Source: Methylocystis heyeri (GTDB taxonomy: Bacteria > Pseudomonadota > Alphaproteobacteria > Rhizobiales > Beijerinckiaceae). Taken from it: DNA of 64,000 nucleotides. Below, piece by piece: positions 21,676-31,464 of this stretch. The translations under genes and the position numbers were made by a program. The stretch is taken from contig NZ_CP046052.1 of assembly GCF_004802635.2 (NCBI RefSeq), positions 1,612,001 through 1,676,000 of the forward strand, given 5' to 3'. The stretch's first letter is position 1; every line of letters starts with the position of its first letter. The notes under the pieces were generated by a model. That model was not told where the DNA came from. It made no database searches and saw only the letters and a program-made list of their open reading frames with translations.

Positions 21676-23217
21676 TTGCAGAGCCTGTCCCGACTTTCCA
21701 GACGCTCCGGTTTGTTCGTCATGCTTGCGACAACCACTTGCCTCACCGGCTGCGACCTCGATTGGGAAAAGCCCGATCCGAGCACGCCTTTGCCCGAACG
21801 TTTCCGGGCGGCCAAGCCGAAATCGGCGCCCTCTATCGGATCGGCGCATGATTTCGCCGGCAGATTCGGCTCGCCCGAATTGCTGGGCTTTGTAGACGAA
21901 GCCGTCGCCAACAATTTCGACATAGCCGCAGCCGTCGCGCGCATAGATCAAGCCGACGCCAATGCGCGCATCGCCAGCTCAGCCCTGTGGCCGTCGCTTT
22001 CCATGAACAATTCGTGGCAGCGCTACCAGATCCCCGGAACGGCGACGGCCCAGACGCCCAGCAACCTTTCCACCGCCGTTTCCTCGGGCAATTCACTCTC
22101 CTCCAAGGCGGGCTTCTCGGCGTCGCGGCGCACCTTGTTCAACCTCGGGCTCAACGCCAGCTACCAGGTGGATTTCTGGGGCAAGAACGAAGACGCCTCC
22201 AAGGCCGGCAGAATCCTGGCCAACGCCAGCCGCTTCGATCGCGACGTCGTCGAAATTTCGACCGTCGCCGCCGTGCTCAACGGCTATTTCCAGGTCCTCA
22301 ACGCCGAGGATCAGCTCCGCATCGCTCATGACAACGTGAAGCTCGCGCGGGAGGTCTTCGACGCCATCAAGGTCCGGCTCGAGGTCGGAACCGCGACCGC
22401 GCTGGATGTCGCGCAACAGGAGACCGTGCTCGACAACCAGCTGGCCTCGATCCCGCCGCTGGAGCAAACCCTGCGCCAGCAACGCAATCTCCTCGCCGTC
22501 CTGCTCGGCCGGGCGCCCGAGGACTTCGGCGTCGGCGGCTCGTCGCTGAAGAAGCTGCGCACGCCCAGGATCGAACCCGGCCTGCCTTCCGAGGTGCTGC
22601 TGCGCCGCCCGGACGTCGCGGAGGCCGAGGCCAAGCTGGCGTCGCAGGAGTTCTCGGTCCTGCAGGCCCGTGCGGCCTTCTTCCCCCAGATCACGCTGAC
22701 CGGCCAATATGGCGTGCAGAGCATAGTGTTCAGCAATCTGATGCGGCCCGAGGCGATCGCCTGGCAGGTCATGACCAGCATGGCGCAGCCCTTGCTCGAT
22801 GGTTATAATCTGCAGGGTCAATACATGCTGCAGCAGGGCAAATACGCCGAACTGCTGGCGGATTACCGCAAGCAGATCGTCACGGCCCTGTCCGACACCG
22901 AGAACGCTCTTGTCGCCATCGCCCAGACCGAGCGGCAGCTGAAATTGCAGATGGACGCGGTCGCCGCCGCCCGGCGGGCGCTCGAAGCGGCTCAGGCCCG
23001 GCTGCGCGCGGGCACGATCGACATCGTGACGCTCTCGACCACGGAGACCAATTATTTTCAGGCCCAGACCACTCTGGAGCAGGTGCGGCTCGCCAATTTC
23101 CAGGCTTTGACGAGCTTCTACCAGGCTCTGGGCGGCGGCTGGTCGCCGACGACGCGGGAGGTCGAAATCGCCCGCGCCGAAGAAGCCTATCAAGCAGACA
23201 AAGGTCCCTGGCCATGA
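21676..23217 (+). CDS. RND efflux outer-membrane lipoprotein, NodT/OprM family
   Basis: Outer-membrane channel of the second efflux system; 513 residues. The signal peptide with lipobox CLTGC is followed by the two alpha-barrel repeats: SPELLGFVDEAVANNFDI with AVARIDQADANARIA, the YQVDFWGKNEDASKAGR strand, the RLEVGTATALDVAQQET helix, the second strand region (AAFFPQITLTGQYG) and LRAGTIDIVTLSTTE. The start is TTG at 21676, with GGAAAG upstream; an internal ATG at 21721 would leave a signal lacking its basic head. The stop overlaps the adaptor start (ATGA). Order: outer-membrane factor, adaptor, permease, permease. Confidence 0.94.
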   Translation: MQSLSRLSRRSGLFVMLATTTCLTGCDLDWEKPDPSTPLPERFRAAKPKSAPSIGSAHDFAGRFGSPELLGFVDEAVANNFDIAAAVARIDQADANARIASSALWPSLSMNNSWQRYQIPGTATAQTPSNLSTAVSSGNSLSSKAGFSASRRTLFNLGLNASYQVDFWGKNEDASKAGRILANASRFDRDVVEISTVAAVLNGYFQVLNAEDQLRIAHDNVKLAREVFDAIKVRLEVGTATALDVAQQETVLDNQLASIPPLEQTLRQQRNLLAVLLGRAPEDFGVGGSSLKKLRTPRIEPGLPSEVLLRRPDVAEAEAKLASQEFSVLQARAAFFPQITLTGQYGVQSIVFSNLMRPEAIAWQVMTSMAQPLLDGYNLQGQYMLQQGKYAELLADYRKQIVTALSDTENALVAIAQTERQLKLQMDAVAAARRALEAAQARLRAGTIDIVTLSTTETNYFQAQTTLEQVRLANFQALTSFYQALGGGWSPTTREVEIARAEEAYQADKGPWP

Positions 23218-24587
23218 AATTTCCGCAAAACCGGCGCTTCCTGATCGCGGCCGGCGCCGTCGCGGCGCTGGCTGTCGCCGTCGGAGGCTGGCGTTTCGCT
23301 CATCCCCCGTCGCGTGAGGACGCCGCGTCCTCTCATCGCGGCAGACGCCATGGCGATGCGGCCGAGGTCGTTCCGGTGACGGTGGCCTCCGCCCGCGTGG
23401 AGGACGTGCCCGTGACCATCGACGCGGTCGGCACCGTCCAGGCGCTGAATACCGCGACCATCCGCACCCAGGTCGACGGCCGGCTGGTCAAGCTTCCCTT
23501 CAACGAAGGAGAAGACGTCAAGAAAGGCGATGTCGTCGCGCTGATCGAACCGGATCTCTACAAAGCCCAATACGACCAGGCCGTCGCAAAGAAGGCCCAG
23601 GACGAAGCCACGCTCGCCAATGCGCGGGTCGATCTCGTCCGTTACAAGAAGCTGACCGTCGGCAATTACGGATCACAGCAGCAATACGACACGCAAAAGG
23701 CGCTCGTCGCCCAGCTCGAGGCTCAGGTCAGGGCGGATCAGGCGGCCATCGACAGCGCCAAAACCACTCTCGGCTACACCACGATCGCTTCTCCGATCGA
23801 CGGCCGCACCGGAATCAGGCTCGTGGACGTCGGCAATATTCTCCACGCCTCGGACGCGACCGGCATCCTCGTGATTACGCAGCTGAAGCCGATCTACGTT
23901 ATTTTCACCATTCCCCAGCAAGCGCTTCCAGCGGTGCAGCGGGCGCAGGAAAAGGGGATTCCGCACGTCACCGCTCTCGGCCCCGACAATGCGGCCGTGA
24001 TCGAGACCGGCGAAGTTTCCGTGATCGACAACCAGATCGATCAGGCCACCGGCACGGCCCGCATCAAGGCGACCTTCGCCAATCCCACCCTGCATCTGTG
24101 GCCGGGCCAATTCGTCAATGTCCGCCTTACCGTCGACACCGTGAAGAACGCCATCGTCACGCCGAGCACGGCGATCCAGCGCGGACCGAGCGGCGCCTTC
24201 GTCTATGTGCTCGGAAACGACGGCCAGGCGGTCATGACTCCCGTGGTGACCGGGCAGCAGGACGAAAACATCGCCGTCATCGTCAAGGGGCTGGACAAGG
24301 ACGCCCAGGTGATCACCACCGGCTTCGCCCGTCTTTCGAACGGCTCGCCCGTGCATGTCGTTTCGACCGTCGAAACAGGCTCGCCCGCCTCGTCCGCCCC
24401 CGCCAGGGCCTCGGACGACGGCTCGGCGAGATCATGGAGCGGGGCCAAGGGTTCGGGCGGGGGCGAGCGGGGCCGCCACAGACGCGGCGGCGACGCGCCG
24501 GCGCCGGGGGCCCAGCATTCCGAAACACAGCCGGCCGACGGCGGCGGGGGCGATGCGCCTTCGACTGCGGGAGCCCAGGCAAAGTGA
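23214..24587 (+). CDS. RND efflux periplasmic adaptor, MdtA-like
   Basis: Adaptor of the second system, 457 residues: short basic head, membrane anchor (FLIAAGAVAALAVAVGGW), lipoyl half GRLVKLPFNEGEDVKKGD, alpha-hairpin, second half TTIASPIDGRTGIRLVDVG, then the MdtA-type LKPIYVIFTIPQQALPAV barrel. The final 70 or so residues are Gly/Ser/Pro/Asp-rich low complexity (SWSGAKGSGGGERGRHRRGG), an uncommonly long disordered tail for an adaptor, probably periplasmic. Coupled to the outer-membrane gene before it; the permease follows 10 bases later. Confidence 0.94.
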   Translation: MKFPQNRRFLIAAGAVAALAVAVGGWRFAHPPSREDAASSHRGRRHGDAAEVVPVTVASARVEDVPVTIDAVGTVQALNTATIRTQVDGRLVKLPFNEGEDVKKGDVVALIEPDLYKAQYDQAVAKKAQDEATLANARVDLVRYKKLTVGNYGSQQQYDTQKALVAQLEAQVRADQAAIDSAKTTLGYTTIASPIDGRTGIRLVDVGNILHASDATGILVITQLKPIYVIFTIPQQALPAVQRAQEKGIPHVTALGPDNAAVIETGEVSVIDNQIDQATGTARIKATFANPTLHLWPGQFVNVRLTVDTVKNAIVTPSTAIQRGPSGAFVYVLGNDGQAVMTPVVTGQQDENIAVIVKGLDKDAQVITTGFARLSNGSPVHVVSTVETGSPASSAPARASDDGSARSWSGAKGSGGGERGRHRRGGDAPAPGAQHSETQPADGGGGDAPSTAGAQAK

Positions 24588-24597
24588 AGGCAACGTC

Positions 24598-27500
24598 ATG
24601 AACATATCGGCGCCTTTCATCAGACGCCCGGTTGCGACGACCCTGCTCGCCTTCGCGGTGCTTCTCGCGGGCGCGATGGGTTTCTCGCGGCTGTCGGTTT
24701 CGCCCCTGCCCCAGGTGGATTTCCCCACCATTCAGGTGACGACCCAACTGCCCGGGGCCAATCCCGATACGATAGCGGCGCTGGTGACGGCCTCTCTCGA
24801 ACGCCAGTTCGGCCAGATCCCCTCGCTTTCGACGATGTCGTCGCAAAGCTCGTTCGGCTTTTCCCAGATCACGCTTCAATTCGACCTGGACCGCGACATC
24901 GACGCCGCCGCCCAGGACGTGCAATCCGCGATCAACGCCGCGGCTTCGACCCTGCCCCGCAATCTGCCCTATCCGCCGGTCTACGCGAAGGTCAATCCAG
25001 CCGATACGCCCATCGTCACGCTGGTGGTGCGTTCGCAGAACGCCACGCTGCGCGAGATGAGCGATCTCGCCGACACACAAATCGCCCCGCGACTCTCGGA
25101 GGTCGGCGGCGTGGGCCGCGTTCTGGTGGAGGGCGGCGTCCGGCCGGCGGTCAGAATCCAGGCGGATCTCGCCCGCCTCGCCGCCAACCGGATGAGCATG
25201 GACGATTTGCGCCTCGCCATAGCGGCGGCGAATTTCGCTGGAGCCAAGGGCTCGATCGACGGCGCCCGGCAATCCTACACGCTCGACGCCAACGACCAGA
25301 TCCTGATCGCCGACCAATACAAGAATATCGTCGTCAACTGGGTCAATGGCCGGCCGCTCATGCTGCGCGACGTCGCCAATGTGGTCGAGGGCCTCGAAAA
25401 CAGCAGGGTCGGCGGCTGGTATCGTGGAGAGCCGGCGGTCGTTCTGGACGTCCTGCGCCAGCCGGGCGCCAATATCATCAACACCGTCGAGGCGCTCAAG
25501 AAGGAGCTCCCGCAGCTTCGCACCATTCTGCCCAAGGGCATGTCCCTCGACATCGTGAACGACCGCACCGATACGATCCGCGCGTCGATCGCCGACGTCG
25601 AGTTCACGCTGATCGTCGCCATCGGGCTCGTTATCCTGGTGGTGCTGCTGTTCCTCAAGAACATTCGCGCCACCATCATCGCCGGCGTCAGCCTGCCGCT
25701 CTCCATCGTCGCGACATTCGCGGCCATGTGGGCGGCGGGCTTTTCGCTCGACAACCTCTCCCTGATGGCGCTCACGATCGGAACCGGCTTCGTCGTGGAC
25801 GACGCCATCGTCATGATCGAGAACATCGTCCGCAACATCGAAAAGGGCAAGACGCCGCTCGAAGCCGCGCTGGACGGCGCGCGCGAGATCGGCTTCACCG
25901 TCGTTTCGCTCACGGTCTCGCTCATTGCGGTCTTCATCCCGCTGCTGTTCATGAGCGGGATCGTCGGCCGCATGTTCCGCGAGTTCGCGCTCACGCTTTC
26001 GATGGCCGTCGTGGTTTCGGCCATCGTGTCGCTGACGCTGACGCCGATGCTCTGCGCCGTGCTGCTCAAGCTCCCCAAGGAGCATGGCGGACAGGGCCAT
26101 TCCGGCGAGCACGCGTCTTCATGGCTCGACCGCCTCTATGTGACGACCCTGGACTGGGCGCTGCAGCGCCAGCCTTTCATGCTCGTGCTCACAGGGGCCA
26201 CCCTGGCTCTCACGATAGCGCTCTACATCTTCATTCCCAAGGGCTTCCTGCCGCGCCAGGACACCAGCCTCCTGACCGTCGTGCTGGAGGCGGCGCCCGA
26301 CATATCCTTCGACGCCATGAAGAAGCTGCAGGCCGACGTCGCCAAGGTTTTCGAGCAGGACAAGGAGGTCACGAGCGTCACCTCGGTGCTCGGGATCGGC
26401 CCCCTCAATCCCACCTCCAACGTCGGGCATTTCTCGGTTTCGCTGCGAGACCGCGAACATCGCTCGGACAGCGCCGATCAGGTCGCCGATCGCCTGAAGA
26501 CAGCGGGAGAAAAAATCGTCGGCGCGACGCTCTATATCGAGCCGGTGCAGGATATCCAGATCACCACCCGCGCCAGCCGCTCGCAATATCAATACACATT
26601 GACCACCGCAGACAGCGCCGCCCTGCTGAATTGGTCCGGCAAGCTGCTCGACGCCTTGCGGGACGAACCGGCCTTGCGCAACGTAGCTTCCGAAATACAG
26701 ACCGGCGGCCTGCGCAGCTTCGTAAAGATCGACCGCGAGAAGATGGGGCGCCTCGGCATCGCCATGCAGCATGTCGACGACATTCTCAACGACGCCTTCG
26801 CGCAGCGGCAAATCTCGACCATCTATACCCAGTCGAACCAATATCGCGTCATTCTGGAGGCGGCGGAACAATATCAACGCGACCCCAGAGCGCTGGAAAA
26901 GCTCTATGTCGCGGCGCCCGGCGGCGGGCCTCAGGTACCGCTCGGAACCATCGTCCATATCGACTCCGTCAGCGCGCCGCTCTCCGTCTCGCATCAGGAG
27001 CAATTTCCGGCCGCGACCCTCAGCTTCGATCTCGCGCCCGACGCTTCGCTGGGCGAGGCTCTCGCCGCGATATCCCGGGTCCAGAAGGAAATCGGCATGC
27101 CGGCCGACATACTGGGCATCTTCAGCGGCGACGCCGCCGAGTTCAACAAATCGCTCGCGAGCGAACCCTGGCTGATACTCGCCGCCGTCATCGCCATCTA
27201 TGTGGTGCTCGGGGTGCTCTACGAGAGCTTCGTGCATCCCTTCACGGTTCTGACGACCCTGCCCTCCGCCGGCGTCGGCGCCTTGCTGGCGCTGATCCTG
27301 TTCCGGCTCGACATGTCCATCGTCGCCTTGATCGGCATCGTGCTGCTGATGGGCATCGTCAAGAAAAACGCGATCATGATGATCGACTTCGCGCTCGAAA
27401 CCGAGCGGCTCGAGGGCCTGCCGCCGGAGCAATCGATCGTGCGCGCCTGTCATTTGCGTTTCCGCCCGATCATGATGACCACTCTCGCCGCTTTGCTCGG

Positions 27501-27732
27501 CGCGCTGCCGCTCGCGATGTCGCACGGGGCCGGGAGCGAGCTGCGCATTCCCCTGGGCGTCTCCATCATCGGCGGCCTGCTGCTCTCGCAAATGCTGACG
27601 CTCTACACCACCCCCGTCATCTATCTCGCGGTCGAGCGCCTGCGCGTCCGGCTGCGGAAGGCCGGACCCCGGCCCGAGCCACATCTGGAGAGCAAGGCTG
27701 ACGTTCCGGCCCGCAGGGAGGCTGCAGAGTGA
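24598..27732 (+). CDS. RND efflux permease, MdtB-like
   Basis: First permease of the second efflux operon; 1044 residues from the ATG at 24598 ([15 protein letters not shown]). The frame stays open upstream, but only through the adaptor's tail. Landmarks: LPQVDFPTIQVTTQLPGA near the first porter domain, [15 protein letters not shown] relay motif near residue 398, the mid-protein [31 protein letters not shown], and [19 protein letters not shown]. Its sequence is close to the permease at 2257. Coupled to the next gene by overlap (GTGA). Confidence 0.95.
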   Translation: MNISAPFIRRPVATTLLAFAVLLAGAMGFSRLSVSPLPQVDFPTIQVTTQLPGANPDTIAALVTASLERQFGQIPSLSTMSSQSSFGFSQITLQFDLDRDIDAAAQDVQSAINAAASTLPRNLPYPPVYAKVNPADTPIVTLVVRSQNATLREMSDLADTQIAPRLSEVGGVGRVLVEGGVRPAVRIQADLARLAANRMSMDDLRLAIAAANFAGAKGSIDGARQSYTLDANDQILIADQYKNIVVNWVNGRPLMLRDVANVVEGLENSRVGGWYRGEPAVVLDVLRQPGANIINTVEALKKELPQLRTILPKGMSLDIVNDRTDTIRASIADVEFTLIVAIGLVILVVLLFLKNIRATIIAGVSLPLSIVATFAAMWAAGFSLDNLSLMALTIGTGFVVDDAIVMIENIVRNIEKGKTPLEAALDGAREIGFTVVSLTVSLIAVFIPLLFMSGIVGRMFREFALTLSMAVVVSAIVSLTLTPMLCAVLLKLPKEHGGQGHSGEHASSWLDRLYVTTLDWALQRQPFMLVLTGATLALTIALYIFIPKGFLPRQDTSLLTVVLEAAPDISFDAMKKLQADVAKVFEQDKEVTSVTSVLGIGPLNPTSNVGHFSVSLRDREHRSDSADQVADRLKTAGEKIVGATLYIEPVQDIQITTRASRSQYQYTLTTADSAALLNWSGKLLDALRDEPALRNVASEIQTGGLRSFVKIDREKMGRLGIAMQHVDDILNDAFAQRQISTIYTQSNQYRVILEAAEQYQRDPRALEKLYVAAPGGGPQVPLGTIVHIDSVSAPLSVSHQEQFPAATLSFDLAPDASLGEALAAISRVQKEIGMPADILGIFSGDAAEFNKSLASEPWLILAAVIAIYVVLGVLYESFVHPFTVLTTLPSAGVGALLALILFRLDMSIVALIGIVLLMGIVKKNAIMMIDFALETERLEGLPPEQSIVRACHLRFRPIMMTTLAALLGALPLAMSHGAGSELRIPLGVSIIGGLLLSQMLTLYTTPVIYLAVERLRVRLRKAGPRPEPHLESKADVPARREAAE

Positions 27733-30700
27733 GCATTTCCGAGCCTTTCATCAAAAGGCCGGTCGGCACGACGCTGCTTGCGGCCGCTCTGTTCATGGTC
27801 GGCTGCGTGGCCTATTTCTTCCTGCCGGTCGCCAGCCTGCCCGCAGTGGATTTTCCGACCATCGGCATTTCGGCGGCGCGACCCGGCGCCGACCCCCAGA
27901 CCATGGCGGCTACCGTGGCCGCGCCACTCGAGCGCCGCCTCGCGAATATCTCGAGTCTCACGGAACTGACATCCATCAGTTCGCTCGGTTCGACCTCGAT
28001 CATCGCGCAGTTCGATCTGCAACGGAACATCGACTCCGCCGCCCGCGACGTGCAGGCGGCGATCAACGCCGCGGCGACCGATCTACCGACCGATCTTTCT
28101 ACGCTGCCTTCCTTCCGAAAGGTCAATTCCTCAGGATCTCCGGTGCTGGTGCTGGCGCTCACCTCCAATTCGATGACCACCAGCGCCGTCTATGACGCCA
28201 CCGACACGGTTATCGCACAGCGCATTTCCCAGGTCGGCGGGGTGGGCGGCGTCGTGGTGGCGGGAGCCGAGCAGCCCGCCATACGCGTCCAGCTCGACTC
28301 CGCGCGTCTCGCCGCCATGGGAGTCGGCGTGGATCAGGTGGCCAACGCCATCGTGAACTCCAATGTGCAGACGCCCAACGGCGCCTTCAGCGGCGACGGC
28401 CAGGGCGTCACCATCGCCACCAATGGGCAGCTGGATACGCCGTCGGATTATGGCGGCATCGTCGTCGCTTCCAAAAACGGCGCCGTGGTGAAGCTGCAAG
28501 ACGTCGCCTCGGTCAAAAACAGCGTCCGCAACCGCATGGCGGCCGGCTGGTTCAATGGGCAGCCGGCGGTCATCCTGCTCGTCTTCAAGCAGCCCGGCGC
28601 CAATGTCATCGAGACGGTCGACAATATAAAAACGCTGCTGCCCAGCCTTCAGCAATGGATTCCGCAAGGGATCAAAATTTCCGTACTCTCCGACAGAACG
28701 CAAACCATCCGCGCGAGCGTCGCGGACATACAGCGCACGCTGTTCATATCCATTTGCCTCGTCATGGCGGTGGTGTTCCTTTTCCTGCGCCGGATATCTC
28801 CTGTCGTCGCCGCGGGCGTCACCGTGCCGCTCTCGCTGGTCGGTTCATGCGCGGCGATGTGGGCGGCCGGATTCTCGATCGACAATCTCTCGCTAATGGC
28901 GCTGACCATCGCGGTCGGATTCGTCGTCGACGACGCCATCGTCATGATCGAAAACGTCGAGACCAATGTAGAGCGCGGCATGAACCGTATGGAGGCGACG
29001 CTGCTGGGGGCGCGGGAGATCGGCTTTACGGTCCTTTCGATCAGCCTGTCGCTCGTCGCGGTGTTTGTGCCGCTGCTTTTCCTGCCGGGCATAGCGGGGC
29101 GCCTGCTGCAGGAGTTCGGCTATACGCTGACCTTCGCCATTCTTATCTCCATGGTCGTCTCGCTGACGGTGACGCCCATGCTCTGCGCGTGGCTGCCCGC
29201 GCCTAAACACGACAACCCCACGGCCTTCGACCGCGTTTTCGAGGCCGTGCTCGGCAAAGTGTTGACTCTATATGAGCGCAGCCTGCGCAAGCTCGTCGAC
29301 CATCCCTGGCTGTCGCTCGTCGCGATCGTCGTGACGGTCGCCTGGACGGTTTATCTCTATCAAACCATTCCCAAAGGAAACCTTCCTCAGGACGATATCG
29401 GGCTCATCAACGGCACGACGGAGGCTTCGGCGGACGTTTCATTCGATGAAATGGTCCGGCTGCAGAAGCTCGCCATGAAAGTGCTCCAGGAAGATCCCGA
29501 CGTGGAGAACATCGGCTCATTCATCGGTTCCGCCAATCTGACGTCATCCAGCAATCAGGGCCGCCTGTTCGTCGCGCTGAAGCCGTCGGATCAGCGCAAA
29601 TCGTCGAGCTTCGAGGTCATTGATCGACTGCGGCCTCAATTTGCAAAAATCGCCGGCCTCAGCGTGACCATGCAACCCTCCCAGGATTTGCGTTCCGGCG
29701 GCAGGCAGAGCAAGGGGCTCTTTCAATACACGCTCTCCGACCCCGATCTCGCAGAGCTCGACCAATATTACCCCAAGGTCCTGGAGCGGCTGCAAAAGCT
29801 GCCCCAGCTCGCGGATGTTTCCTCCGATCGGCAGAACGGCGGATTGAAAGCCAATGTCGTGATCGACCGCACCGCCGCCGCGCGCGTGGGCGTCGCCATC
29901 TCGACGATCGACGCCGCCCTGAACAGCGCCTTCGGCCAGAGGCAGGATTCGATCATCTACACGCAGAGGAACAACTATCGCGTGGTCGTGGAGACGCCGC
30001 GCAGCCGCCAGCGCGATATTCGCGACCTCGCCGGCGTTTATGTCACCGCCGCCAACGGCGGTCAGGTGCCGCTGACCGCGGTCGCGCGCATCGAGCGCGG
30101 GAGCATGCCGCTTATCGTCAATCATCAGGGCGTCGTCCCCGCGATCACGATAACCTTCAATCTCGCGAAAGGCTCTTCGCTTCAGCAGGGCACGACGGCG
30201 ATCGAAGACGCGGTGGCGGAGATGGATCTCCCGCGCGGATTGCGCACCGGTTTCGCCGGAGACGCAGCGGATTTCCGCAGAACCTCCGGCGGCATGGCCG
30301 TCGCCCTGCTGGGCGCATTGCTGTCGGTCTACATCATCCTCGGCGTTTTGTACGAGAGCTATATCCATCCCATCACGATCATCTCGACTCTGCCTTCGGC
30401 GGGCGTCGGCGCTTTGCTCGCGCTCGAGCTGTTCCACATCGAATTCACGACCATCTCCTTCATCGGCCTTCTGCTTCTCACTGGCATCGTCAAGAAAAAC
30501 GGCATCATGCTGGTGGATTTCGCGTTGCATGCGCAGCGGGATAAGGGCCTCTCCGTGCACGACGCCGCAATAGAAGCCGCGCTGGAGCGTTTTCGCCCGA
30601 TCCTGATGACGACTCTCGCGGCTTTGTTCGGGGCTTTGCCTCTCGCCTTCGCGAGCGGCGTCGGCGCGGAAATGCGAAGGCCGCTGGGGATCACCATCGT

Positions 30701-30845
30701 CGGCGGCCTGATTTTGAGCCAGATGCTCACGCTGTACACGACGCCGGTGATTTACCTTCTGATGAGCAAGCTGCAGCGCCGCAAGAAAACATCGCCGGCG
30801 CCGGACCCGGCGCGACTCTCCGGCCCCGCTCCCAGCCGAATCTAA
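27729..30845 (+). CDS. RND efflux permease, MdtC-like
   Basis: Second permease of this operon; 1038 residues, GTG start at 27729 ([17 protein letters not shown]) overlapping the upstream stop. It carries [17 protein letters not shown] near residue 398 and GIVKKNGIMLVDFALHAQR. The mid-protein motif reads IPKGNLPQDDIG rather than the common GFFPxQD form, and the relay and GIVKK motifs vary slightly, as is usual for the C partner of MdtBC pairs. Last gene of the operon; no clear terminator follows. Confidence 0.95.
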   Translation: MSISEPFIKRPVGTTLLAAALFMVGCVAYFFLPVASLPAVDFPTIGISAARPGADPQTMAATVAAPLERRLANISSLTELTSISSLGSTSIIAQFDLQRNIDSAARDVQAAINAAATDLPTDLSTLPSFRKVNSSGSPVLVLALTSNSMTTSAVYDATDTVIAQRISQVGGVGGVVVAGAEQPAIRVQLDSARLAAMGVGVDQVANAIVNSNVQTPNGAFSGDGQGVTIATNGQLDTPSDYGGIVVASKNGAVVKLQDVASVKNSVRNRMAAGWFNGQPAVILLVFKQPGANVIETVDNIKTLLPSLQQWIPQGIKISVLSDRTQTIRASVADIQRTLFISICLVMAVVFLFLRRISPVVAAGVTVPLSLVGSCAAMWAAGFSIDNLSLMALTIAVGFVVDDAIVMIENVETNVERGMNRMEATLLGAREIGFTVLSISLSLVAVFVPLLFLPGIAGRLLQEFGYTLTFAILISMVVSLTVTPMLCAWLPAPKHDNPTAFDRVFEAVLGKVLTLYERSLRKLVDHPWLSLVAIVVTVAWTVYLYQTIPKGNLPQDDIGLINGTTEASADVSFDEMVRLQKLAMKVLQEDPDVENIGSFIGSANLTSSSNQGRLFVALKPSDQRKSSSFEVIDRLRPQFAKIAGLSVTMQPSQDLRSGGRQSKGLFQYTLSDPDLAELDQYYPKVLERLQKLPQLADVSSDRQNGGLKANVVIDRTAAARVGVAISTIDAALNSAFGQRQDSIIYTQRNNYRVVVETPRSRQRDIRDLAGVYVTAANGGQVPLTAVARIERGSMPLIVNHQGVVPAITITFNLAKGSSLQQGTTAIEDAVAEMDLPRGLRTGFAGDAADFRRTSGGMAVALLGALLSVYIILGVLYESYIHPITIISTLPSAGVGALLALELFHIEFTTISFIGLLLLTGIVKKNGIMLVDFALHAQRDKGLSVHDAAIEAALERFRPILMTTLAALFGALPLAFASGVGAEMRRPLGITIVGGLILSQMLTLYTTPVIYLLMSKLQRRKKTSPAPDPARLSGPAPSRI

Positions 30846-30973
30846 ACTGCGGGTGAACGGCGGTTTCAACCTGCGTTCAGCTCGGGCGGAGCATTATCGA
30901 AAGCGTCGAAGGCCCGAGCCTCCCACCTGCGCTTCCGGGAGCGGGCCTCGTGGCAATACGGAGAATTACCACA

Positions 30974-31345
30974 ATGAACAGGATATTCCGCCGCCCCTTG
31001 TCTGCGTCATTGAAAGGCGCGCTCATCGCCGCCGCCCTCGGCGGGGGAATTGCGCAGGCGCAACCCGCCCTTTACGAGCGAGAGATGCCGGCGCCCATGA
31101 TGGAACATGCGCCGCCGCCGCCGCATGTCGGCGCCCATTGGGTTCCGGGCCATTGGATTTGGCGCGGTTCGGACTGGTTCTGGGCCTCGGGCCATTATGT
31201 GGAAACCGTCGTTCCGCCCATGCCGGCCGTGGTGGTCGAAGCCCCTCCTCCGCGCCCTTCGCCCGAGCATGTCTGGGTTCGCGGACATTGGGGCTGGGAC
31301 AACGACCGCTGGAACTGGAACCGCGGCGCCTGGTTCCACCACTAG
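30974..31345 (+). CDS. Secreted WXXGXW-repeat protein
   Basis: A 123-residue exported protein. The signal peptide (SLKGALIAAALGGGIAQAQ) is followed by aromatic repeats of the YXWXXGXW/BcpO-related type: HVGAHWVPGHWIWRG, WFWASGHYVETV and HVWVRGHWGWDNDRWNW, linked by a Pro-rich stretch. These repeats occur in small envelope proteins of unknown role, often in many copies per genome. The start at 30974 has GGAGA upstream; an in-frame GTG at 30950 is less likely. It stands just after the efflux operon but looks independent. Confidence 0.85.
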   Translation: MNRIFRRPLSASLKGALIAAALGGGIAQAQPALYEREMPAPMMEHAPPPPHVGAHWVPGHWIWRGSDWFWASGHYVETVVPPMPAVVVEAPPPRPSPEHVWVRGHWGWDNDRWNWNRGAWFHH

Positions 31346-31464
31346 CGCGCATGTTTTCCGACCGGGCGGGATCGTCCGGTCCATAAAAAAACGGCGCGGC
31401 TCATTGCCGCGCTCACGCAGGCCCTTTGGGCGGAACTTCCTCGACGCGCTCGCGTTTCGGCTTC

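Noticed and set aside
31390..31411. Terminator after the WXXGXW gene
   Set aside because: The CGCGGC/GCCGCG hairpin has its T-run only on the minus strand, where no gene needs terminating, so it is not called for the plus-strand gene.
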